11,144 nt of DNA from Asterionellopsis glacialis. Its lineage: Eukaryota > Bacillariophyta > Plagiogrammaphyceae > Rhaphoneidales > Asterionellopsidaceae. Below, one piece after another: positions 1 through 9,447 of this stretch. Position 1 is the first letter of the stretch, and each line of letters starts with the position of its first letter. The stretch is taken from assembly GCA_014885115.2 (NCBI GenBank), contig WKLE02000403.1, positions 1-11,144 on the forward strand. Direction: 5' to 3'. The notes beneath the pieces were generated by a model. It had not been told where the DNA came from, did no database searches, and saw only the letters and a list, made by a program, of their open reading frames with translations. A program made the position numbers and the translations under genes.

Positions 1-36
1 TTGACACGAAAGGTACTACTCTTGACAACGTTTGTT

Positions 37-51
37 GATTACCAGGTAATC
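37..51. repeat. Short palindrome with TACCAGGTA core
   Basis: The sequence reads GATTACC, A, GGTAATC, a perfect 7-bp inverted repeat around one central base. Its core TACCAGGTA belongs to the word TACC[A/T]GGTA, which recurs at 10288-10296, 10745-10753, 10867-10875 and 10954-10962. It could be a protein-binding site or part of a dispersed repeat; the sequence alone does not decide. Confidence 0.6.
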
Positions 52-250
52 CATCAAGGCAAATTCGTGTTACTAAAACATTTCTTTTCGAGCTCTTAAA
101 TAATTTCACAAGAAACATGAACCCGCCTTGCGTCACATGTCGGAGTAAAAATGAACCAGTCATTTCTCACTCATTATTGCGAACTAAAATAATAGTGAAA
201 AAAGATTTGTCAGACTAGTTTGTAATACTACTCGTGACACCTTTTCTTGT

Positions 251-395
251 GATCCCAATCCTACCGTACAGGGTCTACACAGATTGAGCATAGGAATTCA
301 TATCTTTTGTCGAAAACAGGAGTTTATTTGGCATAGAAGATCTCAATCCTACCTTACAGGATCTGCACAGCTTGAATGTAGGAATTTTATATCTT
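251..395. repeat. Pair of diverged direct repeats, 88 bp apart
   Basis: Copy 1 (251-306) and copy 2 (339-395) align at a constant offset of 88 bp over about 48 bases with eight mismatches, roughly 83% identity by eye. A further stretch then matches after a one-base insertion in copy 2. Shared words include CAATCCTACC, TACAGG, CACAG and TAGGAATT. Each copy is bounded by TCCTA and TAGGA in inverted orientation. The repeat lies about 120 to 270 bp before the start codon at 519, so it may be a duplicated promoter element; a decayed tandem duplication without function is equally possible. Confidence 0.75.
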
Positions 396-452
396 ATATC
401 TTTCTCCCAACACAACACCAAAAAAACTCATATTTCTTCTGATTTCAATTTG

Positions 453-482
453 ATGAATCAGTCCATCATCGGAAGAGCATAA
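453..482 (+). promoter_or_regulatory. Possible upstream ORF, ten codons with stop
   Basis: An ATG at 453 opens nine sense codons and ends with TAA at 480-482, 36 bases before the start codon proposed at 519. If transcription starts upstream of 453, it could reduce translation of the main gene. The transcription start is unknown, so this is only a possibility. Confidence 0.25.
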
Positions 483-518
483 ATTTTACAGAAAGATTAT
501 TGGTTTTTCAGCAGAACT

Positions 519-1383
519 ATGAAGCAGCAAGAAACGATTCCAAACGATTACGCTGGTACGTTTTTTCAAGAGGTGCGGTCATTTCCTTTTGAACCTTTTG
601 TTGTAGTTTCTAAATTCGATCATCTTTGTTCGTCACCATGCACTAGACGAGGAAACAAGCCTCACAACTGTTGCAAATGAGGATTCTACCAAGTCCATGA
701 TGAATCAATTCCATTCATCATGGAAAAAGGTTATTGGGACTTGTGCTGTTGTGATGGGTTGTGCTCTTCTTCTTGTCCATAGCGAGAAGATGAACAGCCA
801 GAGCAACCTGAAGGGCACGGTTGATTCCAACCTCCCAGAGCTTGGTGGTTATTTGAATTTTGGCAAATGGCCTTGGCCTACTTGTAAGATGAACTTAGAC
901 TTATTTTCCTTAAGCGGATTATCCGATTCTGGTTCGGAGGTAGAGATCAGGCTTTTCATTGGTAATGGCAACACTGAATGGAACTCTGGTGGCCATTGCA
1001 GTACTTGTTTTACTTTTCACAAGGATGAAAGATATGCACTACTTTATGGTCCTAATGGTCCTCAATATTATGGTATGACAGCAGACGATATGAAGGCTAT
1101 GGCAAGAATGCAAAACATGGAAATTCGGAACGATCTTCCATTGGTTTTGTATACCCAGGAATTAGATGGTTCAAGTGGCAACGATTGGAACACAATCACT
1201 GTTAACAATCCATGTGATCAGTTAGTAGTAGAAGACAATCCTTACAATGGCTATATTGAACTCAGGCGATCATCCAATTTCGAAGGAGGCACGATCTTAT
1301 GGGTTTTGAGCGCAAGTAATCTCAAATCGAAATCATGGTGTAATACGAATAAAGGGTATTACGAACATAGGTGTCCCTGGTAA
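519..1383 (+). CDS. Predicted type II membrane or secreted Cys-rich protein, two exons
   Basis: The function is not recognised. I read two coding exons, 519-555 and 647-1383, giving 257 residues. An ATG-to-stop frame also opens at 697, but the frame stays open upstream of it to the acceptor at 645-646. Joining at the donor G|GTACGT and the acceptor CACTAG|ACGAG keeps frame and adds 29 acidic residues beginning MKQQETIPNDYA. Next come a basic WKK and a hydrophobic segment at about residues 41-58 (VIGTCAVVMGCALLLVHS), which fits a signal anchor or an uncleaved signal peptide. The remaining ~200 residues should lie outside the cytosol. They contain six cysteines (PTC, GHC, STC, NPC, SWC, HRC), enough for three disulfides, and are rich in Gly, Asn and aromatic residues with no catalytic motif that I recognise. 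The protein ends CPW. The gene body is well supported by length and composition; the upstream exon is a splice prediction. Starting at 697 would give 228 residues. Confidence 0.72.
556..646 (+). other. Predicted intron, 91 bp
   Basis: The donor is GTACGT at 556-561 and the acceptor CACTAG ends at 646. It follows a 37-nt first coding exon and is phase 1: the split codon becomes GAC (Asp). Its length is close to the 89 to 125 bp introns of the acetyltransferase gene in this window. Reading through without splicing reaches a TGA at 678-680, so removal is needed if translation starts at 519. Confidence 0.6.
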
Positions 1384-2028
1384 TGCAAATTTTGAATGTT
1401 AAGTTTTTAGTATAGTTTTTAATCCATCATTAAAAAGAAAGGTTTTCTATACCAAATGTTTTTTGTCTTATATGGTACCATGTGCACCGGTGTAACGAGA
1501 ACTATACGGTTCGAGAGGACCTTCGATGCGATGATGTCATGAAGGTGAGTCCGGGTTGGTTTAGAGGGAACACCGCAAGGTGCCAAGCAGAACTTAAAGG
1601 ATCCGATGGATACATTTACTGCGGAGGAGTATCGTACAGTACTGGTGCATTCTTTTTTCTCACAACCGACGGGGAGACAAGGACAGAAGAAAGCAAGCAA
1701 TAACAAGAAGATCCGTGTATTCTCGAAAATACTAGCACATTGTTCGTAAATTACAGAAGTGGTCCGCATTCAAGACCTTGAGAATACATAGAGATAACAA
1801 AGAAGCTTCTTCAATTCTTCAAAGAGCTCAAATCCAGTCTCTAGGAAATTTATTGATTCATCAAGTGTTTATACCAGCATGAAATCTTTTGTGGGCGTTG
1901 TGACATCGCTGTGCTTGGTGGTGCAGAGTTGAATCTATGTTGACGCTTTCTCAACACCGCATCGACCTTTAGGTGTAAAGTAAGTACCTGGAGCAGGGAA
2001 TTAGGCTTCATGAAAATCAAACCTATAT
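1384..2028. other. Intergenic stretch with weak coding-like fragments
   Basis: No gene can be supported here. On the + strand the frame is open from about 1434 to 1703 and holds a Cys- and Gly-bearing stretch (GDGYIYCGG-like, with RCQ and FFFLTTDG), but its only internal ATG with a plausible context is at 1539, leaving 54 residues. At 1879 (+) an ATG opens a 17-residue hydrophobic peptide resembling a signal sequence, closed by TGA. On the - strand an ATG at 1769 opens 116 residues with a hydrophobic segment near its start; it overlaps the + frame, and neither is clearly better. Decayed genes, unrecognised exons or chance are all possible. Confidence 0.35.
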
Positions 2029-2331
2029 ATGTCGAGTGACGACGATCAGAGGAAGAGATTAGAGAAACTAGGATATTCCACGGACGACAGCTGCGAAAGC
2101 AAACCCATTCCGACAAACCATTGCTTGATATTTCTACAAAGTAATGCGTTCACAAAGTATTGTGTTTATCGTCTAAGAACGAGTTATACCAACAATGTTG
2201 CGAATGCGAACTTTGACGTTGTGTTCGATTTCATTCGACAGCACCCTTTCGTCCTGAACATCTTCTACAGTATTTTATTAAAACGAAATGAAATATTTTC
2301 AATTCCCAAAGAATATTTTAACTTTTTATAA
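2029..2331 (+). CDS. Doubtful small ORF, 100 residues
   Basis: The frame starts with ATG at 2029 and reads MSSDDDQRKRLEKLGYSTDD at its N-terminus, a charged start that looks protein-like. From about residue 33 on it turns hydrophobic and AT-driven, ending IPKEYFNFL. I recognise no domain. It ends 26 bases from the stop of the convergent acetyltransferase gene, so it would lie within that gene's 3' UTR on the opposite strand. It may be the first exon of a gene whose later part I cannot see, a remnant, or chance. No support beyond length and the first 30 residues. Confidence 0.25.
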   Translation: MSSDDDQRKRLEKLGYSTDDSCESKPIPTNHCLIFLQSNAFTKYCVYRLRTSYTNNVANANFDVVFDFIRQHPFVLNIFYSILLKRNEIFSIPKEYFNFL

Positions 2332-2342
2332 TATATATATTA
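2329..2342. repeat. AT palindrome between convergent reading frames
   Basis: TAATATATATATTA is a perfect 14-bp palindrome just past the 3' end of the acetyltransferase gene (stop codon at 2358-2360, - strand). It could serve 3' end formation in an AT-rich downstream region, but such tracts also arise by chance and slippage. Confidence 0.5.
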
Positions 2343-2357
2343 CAATCCCAGCTACGA

Positions 2358-5300
2358 TTAGGATCCCTGAGCACGGTATAAATCGTTTTGAGCTTGTCGT
2401 CTTCTATCATCCATGAGCTGCTGCTGTTGGCGGAGTCTCCTGTTTCTTTCGCGAATACGATCACAGAAAGGAATAGGGCATTCACCCCTAACAGTACACA
2501 GCCTAGCATGCATTGTTATTAACGAGAGAAGCCTAGCGCATACTTTGCATCCCTTCTTGAATGTAATTTCACAAGTTTGAACATGCTTGAAGAGATTCTT
2601 CATCTTCTCGCAATTCTTCGAAGTACAAGTAGGAGCACCTTCACAACTGCCAGCGTGAGCCAAAAGTTCCAAATGGATCTTGATAGCTCGGGCACGCTCC
2701 TCACGGCCTTTCTGAGTATCTGCTGATGCTTCCATGTCAATAGGCGTAAAGGAATGGCTTTTATCATGTGCAAAACGGGAATCACGCTGTGCCCAAAGGC
2801 CTGTAATCACAGGTTCATAGCAATCTTGGCACAAGTCGAAGTTCGAACAGACATTGCAGTGATAACGTAAACCATGTGTAATTTCACGATAACATGAACC
2901 ACACTGCTGAAGAAATTTAGGGGCATTTGGATTATGCAACTGGAAAAGGATCATCATTGTCGTGTGCTTGGCACGTCGAAGTTCATCAAACTGGAAATGG
3001 TTCGCCTGACAATAATTCAAAAATTGCTGCCTAGACTCAAAAGTCTCAGTTTCTTGGGGCTCGTCCTCATCCACAGTATTGCCTACCACTTGCAGTGAAC
3101 GCTTCGTTGATTCAATGTGACGTGAGATTGCGGGTTTCATTTCATCAAACCCTCGCTTGCTCTCGACAGTCTTCATTTTATCTAGATTTTTATCCTGGCC
3201 TCCCGGCACAGAATCTACCGTCACAACAGCTGTTTCGCTGGAGCCCTTCGTATCGTTGCCACTTGTCTTGTTCTCTACATTGCCGCCTTCAAGTGGACCA
3301 TGACTATTTCCAGACTTAACTTCGCCGTCTGCATCCATCTCGTCATCAAACGTCTTTTTCGGATCATCGTCTGCTCCAAACGCCTTGGACGGATCCTCAG
3401 TTTCATCTTCTGGAGGTGGAGTGATGGAAACTGATACAGTTCCGAGAGAATCGTTATCACCTCCGCCAGACTTACCAGTAGCGTTTTCTTCTAGATTTTT
3501 CTCTGATGACATTCCATCAACCTTCCCGCTGTCAGCCCCGTTGCTATCCTTCTGCTGGTTATCCCCATCGGTTTGCCCGGGAGATTCGGTCAACCTCTTG
3601 TCTGGTGCACCAGATTGTGCTTTATAATTCTTTGCCTCTGCACTTGAATTTTGGCCTTGTTCATTTAATGTTTTTGACTTTTCATCTCCGTCTTTCGAGG
3701 ATTCAGCGTCAGGGAAGAGGATCCCTGAATCCTTGCCTCCAATCTTCGTTTTCTTTGTGCGTAGCTGATCCTCTTCTTCGTCATCGATCCATTCCGACAC
3801 ATCTTCTCCACGTTCAACGGCTGCAGCAAAGCGACGGCTGCGAAGGTGAACGACCATGAAGTTCTGCTTCATATTTATCATTGCTTGGCCAAGCCTCAGC
3901 ATCACTTTATCTTGACGAAGTTCAATCAGTTCACCTGGGTTAGATCTCGTGCCCTTCTTTTTGCCAACCTTCGATGTTTTGCTGCTACTTTCTTTCTTCT
4001 TTACATCACCCTGGTCGCCTAGATCTTTGATGATGTTTTCAATCTCACCTGGAATGTAATCACCCTCAAAGTATGGCAGAGATGTTGGATCTACTGCAGA
4101 ACCTAAGGTGGAGTCCTTTCCGTTATTCTTGAAATACTCATCATATAGCGTATTCACTTTCAAGACGACACCCTGCTGTTTCGCCTTTTCAAGCATGTCA
4201 AGATACCATTGGCGCAGCATGTCATCTCGAGGTATTAGCTGTGCATTCGGATGACTATAAAAGATGTAATCGTCGCCAGGCATCGGTGGGCAACTCCAGA
4301 TGTGTGCCGTATGAAATCCGCGTTGTTTCATATACTTCAAGTATTGAATCAGAATGGAATGGTATGACATCGTTCGATAGCATTTGGGTTCGAAATATTG
4401 TACTGAATCCAAGTAAGATATGTACACTCTTCTTTTATTTGGAGCTGGACAAGATTGGCCATATTCGTAAACATACATTCCGAAAAGAAGCACATCAACA
4501 CCATGGATAGTCTGAAATAAAGCAATACATTTAGACCGAACTGGGAATTCCGAGGAACATCCTGATTCAGAATACCGACGGTACATCTGTAGTAAAAGAA
4601 ATTTGTTACAAAATGGAAATGCATTAGATATGTGTTGAAGTGGACAGAAAAAAATATGCTCTGAAGCCTCAAGAGTCGGTCGTTGTTGCAAAATCGGTGA
4701 ATAGTACTTACTTCGTCACGGACAACATGCTTTTTGTCCATGTTCGATACAACCCGAACGGTGAGGCCTTCTGCCTTTTCCACCTCATCTATACTAATAT
4801 CCATTTCCTTTGCTTTGTCTTCGTAAGCATTTTGAAGAGCGCTTTGAAGCCCGCTTTCTATGGCCATGCTCATCTTGCAATGTGGCAAATCTTTCGCACA
4901 AAATGTTGTTTTTTCAGCTTCTCCCCCATCCCTTTTCTTTATGTGGCATTTAGGACATGTGAAAGTGGCTGCAGTTTTGTTCTTACGACCGTTGAAGAGA
5001 GCACAAATCTGATGAACCCAACTGTGGCAATCGTCACATTGGACCCAGGCTTCCTCCGGTAGAGCATCATTCTTCATCCTCGACAAGTCACGTTTTTTAA
5101 TTTCATTTCCATCATCAAGAACAATTGATTCGTTATCTTTCAGCTGTACATAGCATGATGTACACCAGTGATTGGTCTTTGTGCGATCTGAATAGTACGA
5201 AGCATTACGGCGAATTCTCTGCATCCCACAAGTACCATTACAATACAGGACATTCGGCTCGAACAATCGTCTTTGCGAACCACACAGTGAGCATGCGTCG

Positions 5301-8300
5301 CCTTTTTTCTTCAGTGTCTGTTGTTCGTTTCTAATTGCTGTAGAAAAATGGGAAAGAACCATAATTTAGATGGTGAAGGGGAACAGGAGGCTAATACGGC
5401 TAATACGGCTACGAGAGCGATTTAGTGCTCACCTTTTAATACTGATCCATACTCCTTATCAAAGCGGGTAAGCATGCTGGCTGCCATTAGGCCTACTTCG
5501 CTGTCTTCGCCGTTGTAGAGAATTGCATTTTCAAAAACTAGCTTCGTATCGCGTTCAAATGATTCCATTTCCTTATACAACGCATTCTGAAGCTTCTTTT
5601 CTACAAGAGCGAGATGCATTGGGTGCTTCACAACGTCAAAGTAATCGGGGAGTCCAAGTGCAACAGGATCTACAGCATCACAAAAAACCCATCCAAACTG
5701 ATCTTCCATAAGCTTTTGAAGAACAGGCAAACACTTTTGGGAAATTGTTCGCGGTGTCAAATGCAGACTGTCGTTCAAAGACTCGAGATGCTGCTCGATC
5801 ATTGATGTTGACATCGAAGGAATGAGAGCAGTGTTGTTTTCCTGGTTTCCTTGAGACAAAACTTTCTCCTTACCGGCTGTTGACTCATCGTTTTCAGGTG
5901 CAGCAGATTGGGAAGCAACGTTTTCGGGTTTCTCACTGGGCTCCTCCACTTTTGGTGTCTTCGTAGAAGGCTCCTCTGGAGGACTTTCTGAGGTTACCTC
6001 ATCCAATCCTCGCTTCTTCGAATCTGCAGCTTCCTGCGTCGAAGTTGTTTCCACAGAATCAGAAATGAGAGTTTCCATAGAAGAAAGTCTCTTCCCTTTT
6101 CCGGTTCTTCCTCGTCCTTTTCTAGAATTCTCCCCGGGTGCCTTTCTACTGCTTCTACGACTTTGGCGCTTTTTCGTTTTAGAACCAGCTGAACCACTGC
6201 TTGAAGTGTCTTTAGGTGGTTCGACCTGAGATGACTGTACCACAGCTTGGCCTTGTGCTCCCTGTAGGGATTGGGACTTCCGAAGTAGTTCTTGTTGGAG
6301 CAGCATTTGTTGTTGTTGGAACTGCTGTTGCAGATTTTGAAGCAGTTGCTGCTGTTCGGAGAGCTGCTGCCCCTGCTGAGGAGTATGAACATGTTGCTGT
6401 TGCTGCTGTAGTGCCTTCTGCTGTTCGAGCAATTGTGCTTGTTGTTGTTGGAGCTGTTTCAGCAAGCGTTGCTGCTGTTGAAGCTTCTGCTGAGCAGCCT
6501 GCAACTCTTCTAATTGCTGCTTCTTCTGTTGATCTTGGCCTGCATCGGCGTTACCCGACACTGGTGCACTTGCAGCACTAGAAACAGAGGCTGTAGATGT
6601 ATCAGGCTGCGAGGGTTGAGACATGTTAAAAACCATAGACTGGTCCCGTGCAAGCGTGTCCATCGGATCCTCCCCTGACTGTGAGTTTTGCCATCTTATC
6701 TGTCTCATTACTGGAGCACAAACTTCACATGTAGACGTCTTGTTTTCTGCTTTACAAATTCTGTAGTGATTTAAAACACAACGGCTACTTAGACAATGAG
6801 CAGTCTTACAGTTCTTGTTGCGACATTTCTTCATGTGCTTCCAAAGAGCTACCATTTGAGCGCAGAACTTTGTTTTACACGTTGGACCGGCCGTGCATTT
6901 ACTTGCATGACGCAAAAGCAGAAGACGCTGCTGTTGCTGGCGAATGACCTTCTTCTTTTGCGAACTAGCTGGCTCCTGAAATTTAGAATCCCTTGCACCC
7001 CCCGACAAATCATCTGATCCACTAGGATCGTTGTCAGTTGGTGGTGTAGAATTCGTTTGGCTCAATTGTGCCTGCGCCTTGCGAATATTTTCTCTTAGTT
7101 GGGCGACAGCGATCGACTGTGGGTCTAGATTGTTTTGGCCTGCTCCCGGACCACTGCTTGGAGCACCAGATTGACTTGCTACAGCAGACTGCCTTTGTGC
7201 TTGCTGCCTTAGCATATCTTCTTGCGAAGACGACTGCTGTGACACAGTATTCTGTGGTTGCTGCGGCTGCTGCGGCTGCTGTGCCTGTTGTTGTTGCTGT
7301 TGCTGCAAGAGAGCATTCATATCCATTGCCCCTGGAACATTGCCTGCAACATTGCCCCGCATTTTTTGTTGTTGCTGTTGGAGCCGCTGTAGTTGCTGAA
7401 GCTGCTGCAGTTGTTGGAGTTGCTGGAGTTGTTGACCAGAAAGATCTCCTTGCCCGAAGTTGACGCCAGAATCTGGCTTTTGAGACGCAGCTTTGTCACC
7501 TTGCTTAGATTCATCTTTCTTCTCTTCTGGAACAGATGACGAAGATCGATGGACTTCCAAACCATGTGCAATCATCTGTAGGCGCTTCTTCAACGTAGAC
7601 GGGTCAAGATACTCTTCCTTAGTTTGAGCAGACCGGTAGAGGTGTTCTTCTAATCTTTTTGCCATCATAGGAAGTCTAAAGTGAAAGAAGTAGAAACAAC
7701 AACAATTAAGTCACGTAGGTTCAAAAACGCAAAAAAAGATATAAGAAACCTTCGTCAAACTCACTTTTGTGACATCTTATTTGCATCAGGGCGCATCTGT
7801 TCGATAACCTTCACGATACTGAAAATAATCCGTCTACGATCGGGTAAATCGACATTGGACTGCCAACCACCAGCAAATGTGCCATCAAGAAAAGACTGCT
7901 GGCTTTGCTGATTTGGTTCTACAGCGTTATCCTGCTTAGTAACAGAAGAGGACGAGGAAGGAACTTGATTAGCAGTGGTCTGAGATTTTCCCTTCGTTGT
8001 CTTTCGACGACGTTTCTTGCTTCCAACCGAGGCGCTATCTTTGTTGTCAGTGGAATCACTTCTCCCATCCTGTTGCATCATATTTTGCCCAACCTGCTGT
8101 CCGAGCCCTGCCTGGTTGTTAGACCGTACCTTCGCCTGTTGTTGTAGAAGTAACTGCTGTGCTTTCTGGAGATCTGCCTGACCCATATTACCCATTCCAG
8201 CAGCACCAAGTAATTGCTGCTGCTGAGCACGCAATTGATCATTCATAGAAGCATTTCCAATTTTGTCAGAATTAAGGTTAGCCATTTGAGCGAGCTGAGC

Positions 8301-9404
8301 CTGCTGCATCTGTGCGAGCATTGCTGGATTGTTTGCAGCTCCATTATTACCACCCATGGACTGCCCCCCTAACATGTTTCCTAACAACGCGTTTCCACCA
8401 GGCGCATTATTTGTCTGTCGCATTTGAGCCTGCTGTGCAGCATTTCCCATTTGCTGGTTCTGACCTCCCATAAGTCCAACCATAGAAAGATCATTTCCTG
8501 TAACTGACCCACGTTGGCTTTGCTGCTGCTGTTGCTGCCGTTGTAAAAGCTGCTGTTGCTGTTGTTGCATGCTTTGCAAGTTTGACATCGACGTGTTCCC
8601 ACTTCCACGATTACTGTCTTGGATCATTCCTGTTTGCATTTGCTGGAGAACGCCCGAGGAAGCGCTACCACGATGCTGCTGAAGAAGCGCTGCCTGTTGT
8701 TGCTGTTTTTGTACTTGGAGATCTCCCGAGGTTGAACTTGACGATGAGCGACGGTTATCTTGCTGTTGCGGCTGCTGCTGTTGCTGTAAAAGCGTGCCGT
8801 TGCCAGTTGCACCCCCGCCTGCAGCCATTTTTGCCGCGTTTTGCTGTTGCTCTTGAAGCTGTCGCTTAAGGTCTGCAATCATATTTTGTTGCTGGAGAAG
8901 AAGCTGAGCACTACTATGACTTGCCCCACCTTGCAAACCCTGCATCTGCACCTGTTGACCTTGCATTACTCCAGTGTTTCCTGCCATCCCACCTGCCGTG
9001 GCAACAGCATTTGCCGCTGCAACCATCGAATTCGACAAGTCCGCCTGACCTGCTTGACCTGCCTGCGCTGTTTGCTGTATGGCATTGTTCCCAAAATTTT
9101 GCTGATTAAGCCCTCTCATTTGTTGCTGCTGTGCTTGCGGGACATTGCCAACACCAAGTTTGTTGCCTTGCTGTTGTTGCTGCTGCTGAGCTTGCTGCTG
9201 CTGCAATAAGGCTTGCATAGAATTGTTGTCCATCATTCCCAGTTTTCCTGATGCTACGCTATTTGCGGAAGCATCAGATCCTCCGGTACCCTTGTTCTGA
9301 GCTTGAAGCGCATTCCAATAGGCGGCTTGCAGATTAGCATTATTATTTGCGACCATTTGGTTACCGTTTTGGCCCTGCTGCGGTTGTTGTTGTTGTTGTT
9401 GTTG

Positions 9405-9447
<43 letters not shown>

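Larger units (their letters stand above)
1..518. other. Non-coding region upstream of the membrane-protein gene
   Basis: No convincing coding frame is visible. The stretch is AT-rich and should hold the promoter and 5' leader of the gene that starts at 519. It contains a perfect odd palindrome at 37-51, a pair of direct repeats at 251-306 and 339-395, and a ten-codon upstream ORF at 453-482. I could not identify a TATA box or a transcription start with confidence. Confidence 0.6.

Noticed and set aside
1545..1756. Possible intron with donor AAG|GTGAGT and acceptor TTACAG
   Set aside because: The donor looks good, but it would remove the only protein-like part of the frame and no convincing downstream exon follows.
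1419..1769. 116-residue open frame on the - strand with a hydrophobic N-terminal segment
   Set aside because: It overlaps a + strand frame of similar quality, its C-terminal part comes from AT-rich sequence, and it shows no recognisable domain. The hydrophobic segment alone is not enough.
1850..2116. 88-residue open frame on the - strand
   Set aside because: No domain, irregular composition, and overlap with the charged start of the + frame at 2029. Most likely chance.
3385..3859. Open frames on the + strand across the acidic insertion
   Set aside because: They oppose the acetyltransferase exon and have compositions expected from antisense reading of Ser/Gly/Asp codons.
6216..6581. Long Val/Ala-rich open frames on the + strand across the Q-rich exons (also 7068-7463, 8582-8869 and 9347-9550)
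   Set aside because: CAG and CAA runs read on the other strand give Leu, Val, Ala or Cys runs without stops. These are shadows of the acetyltransferase exons.
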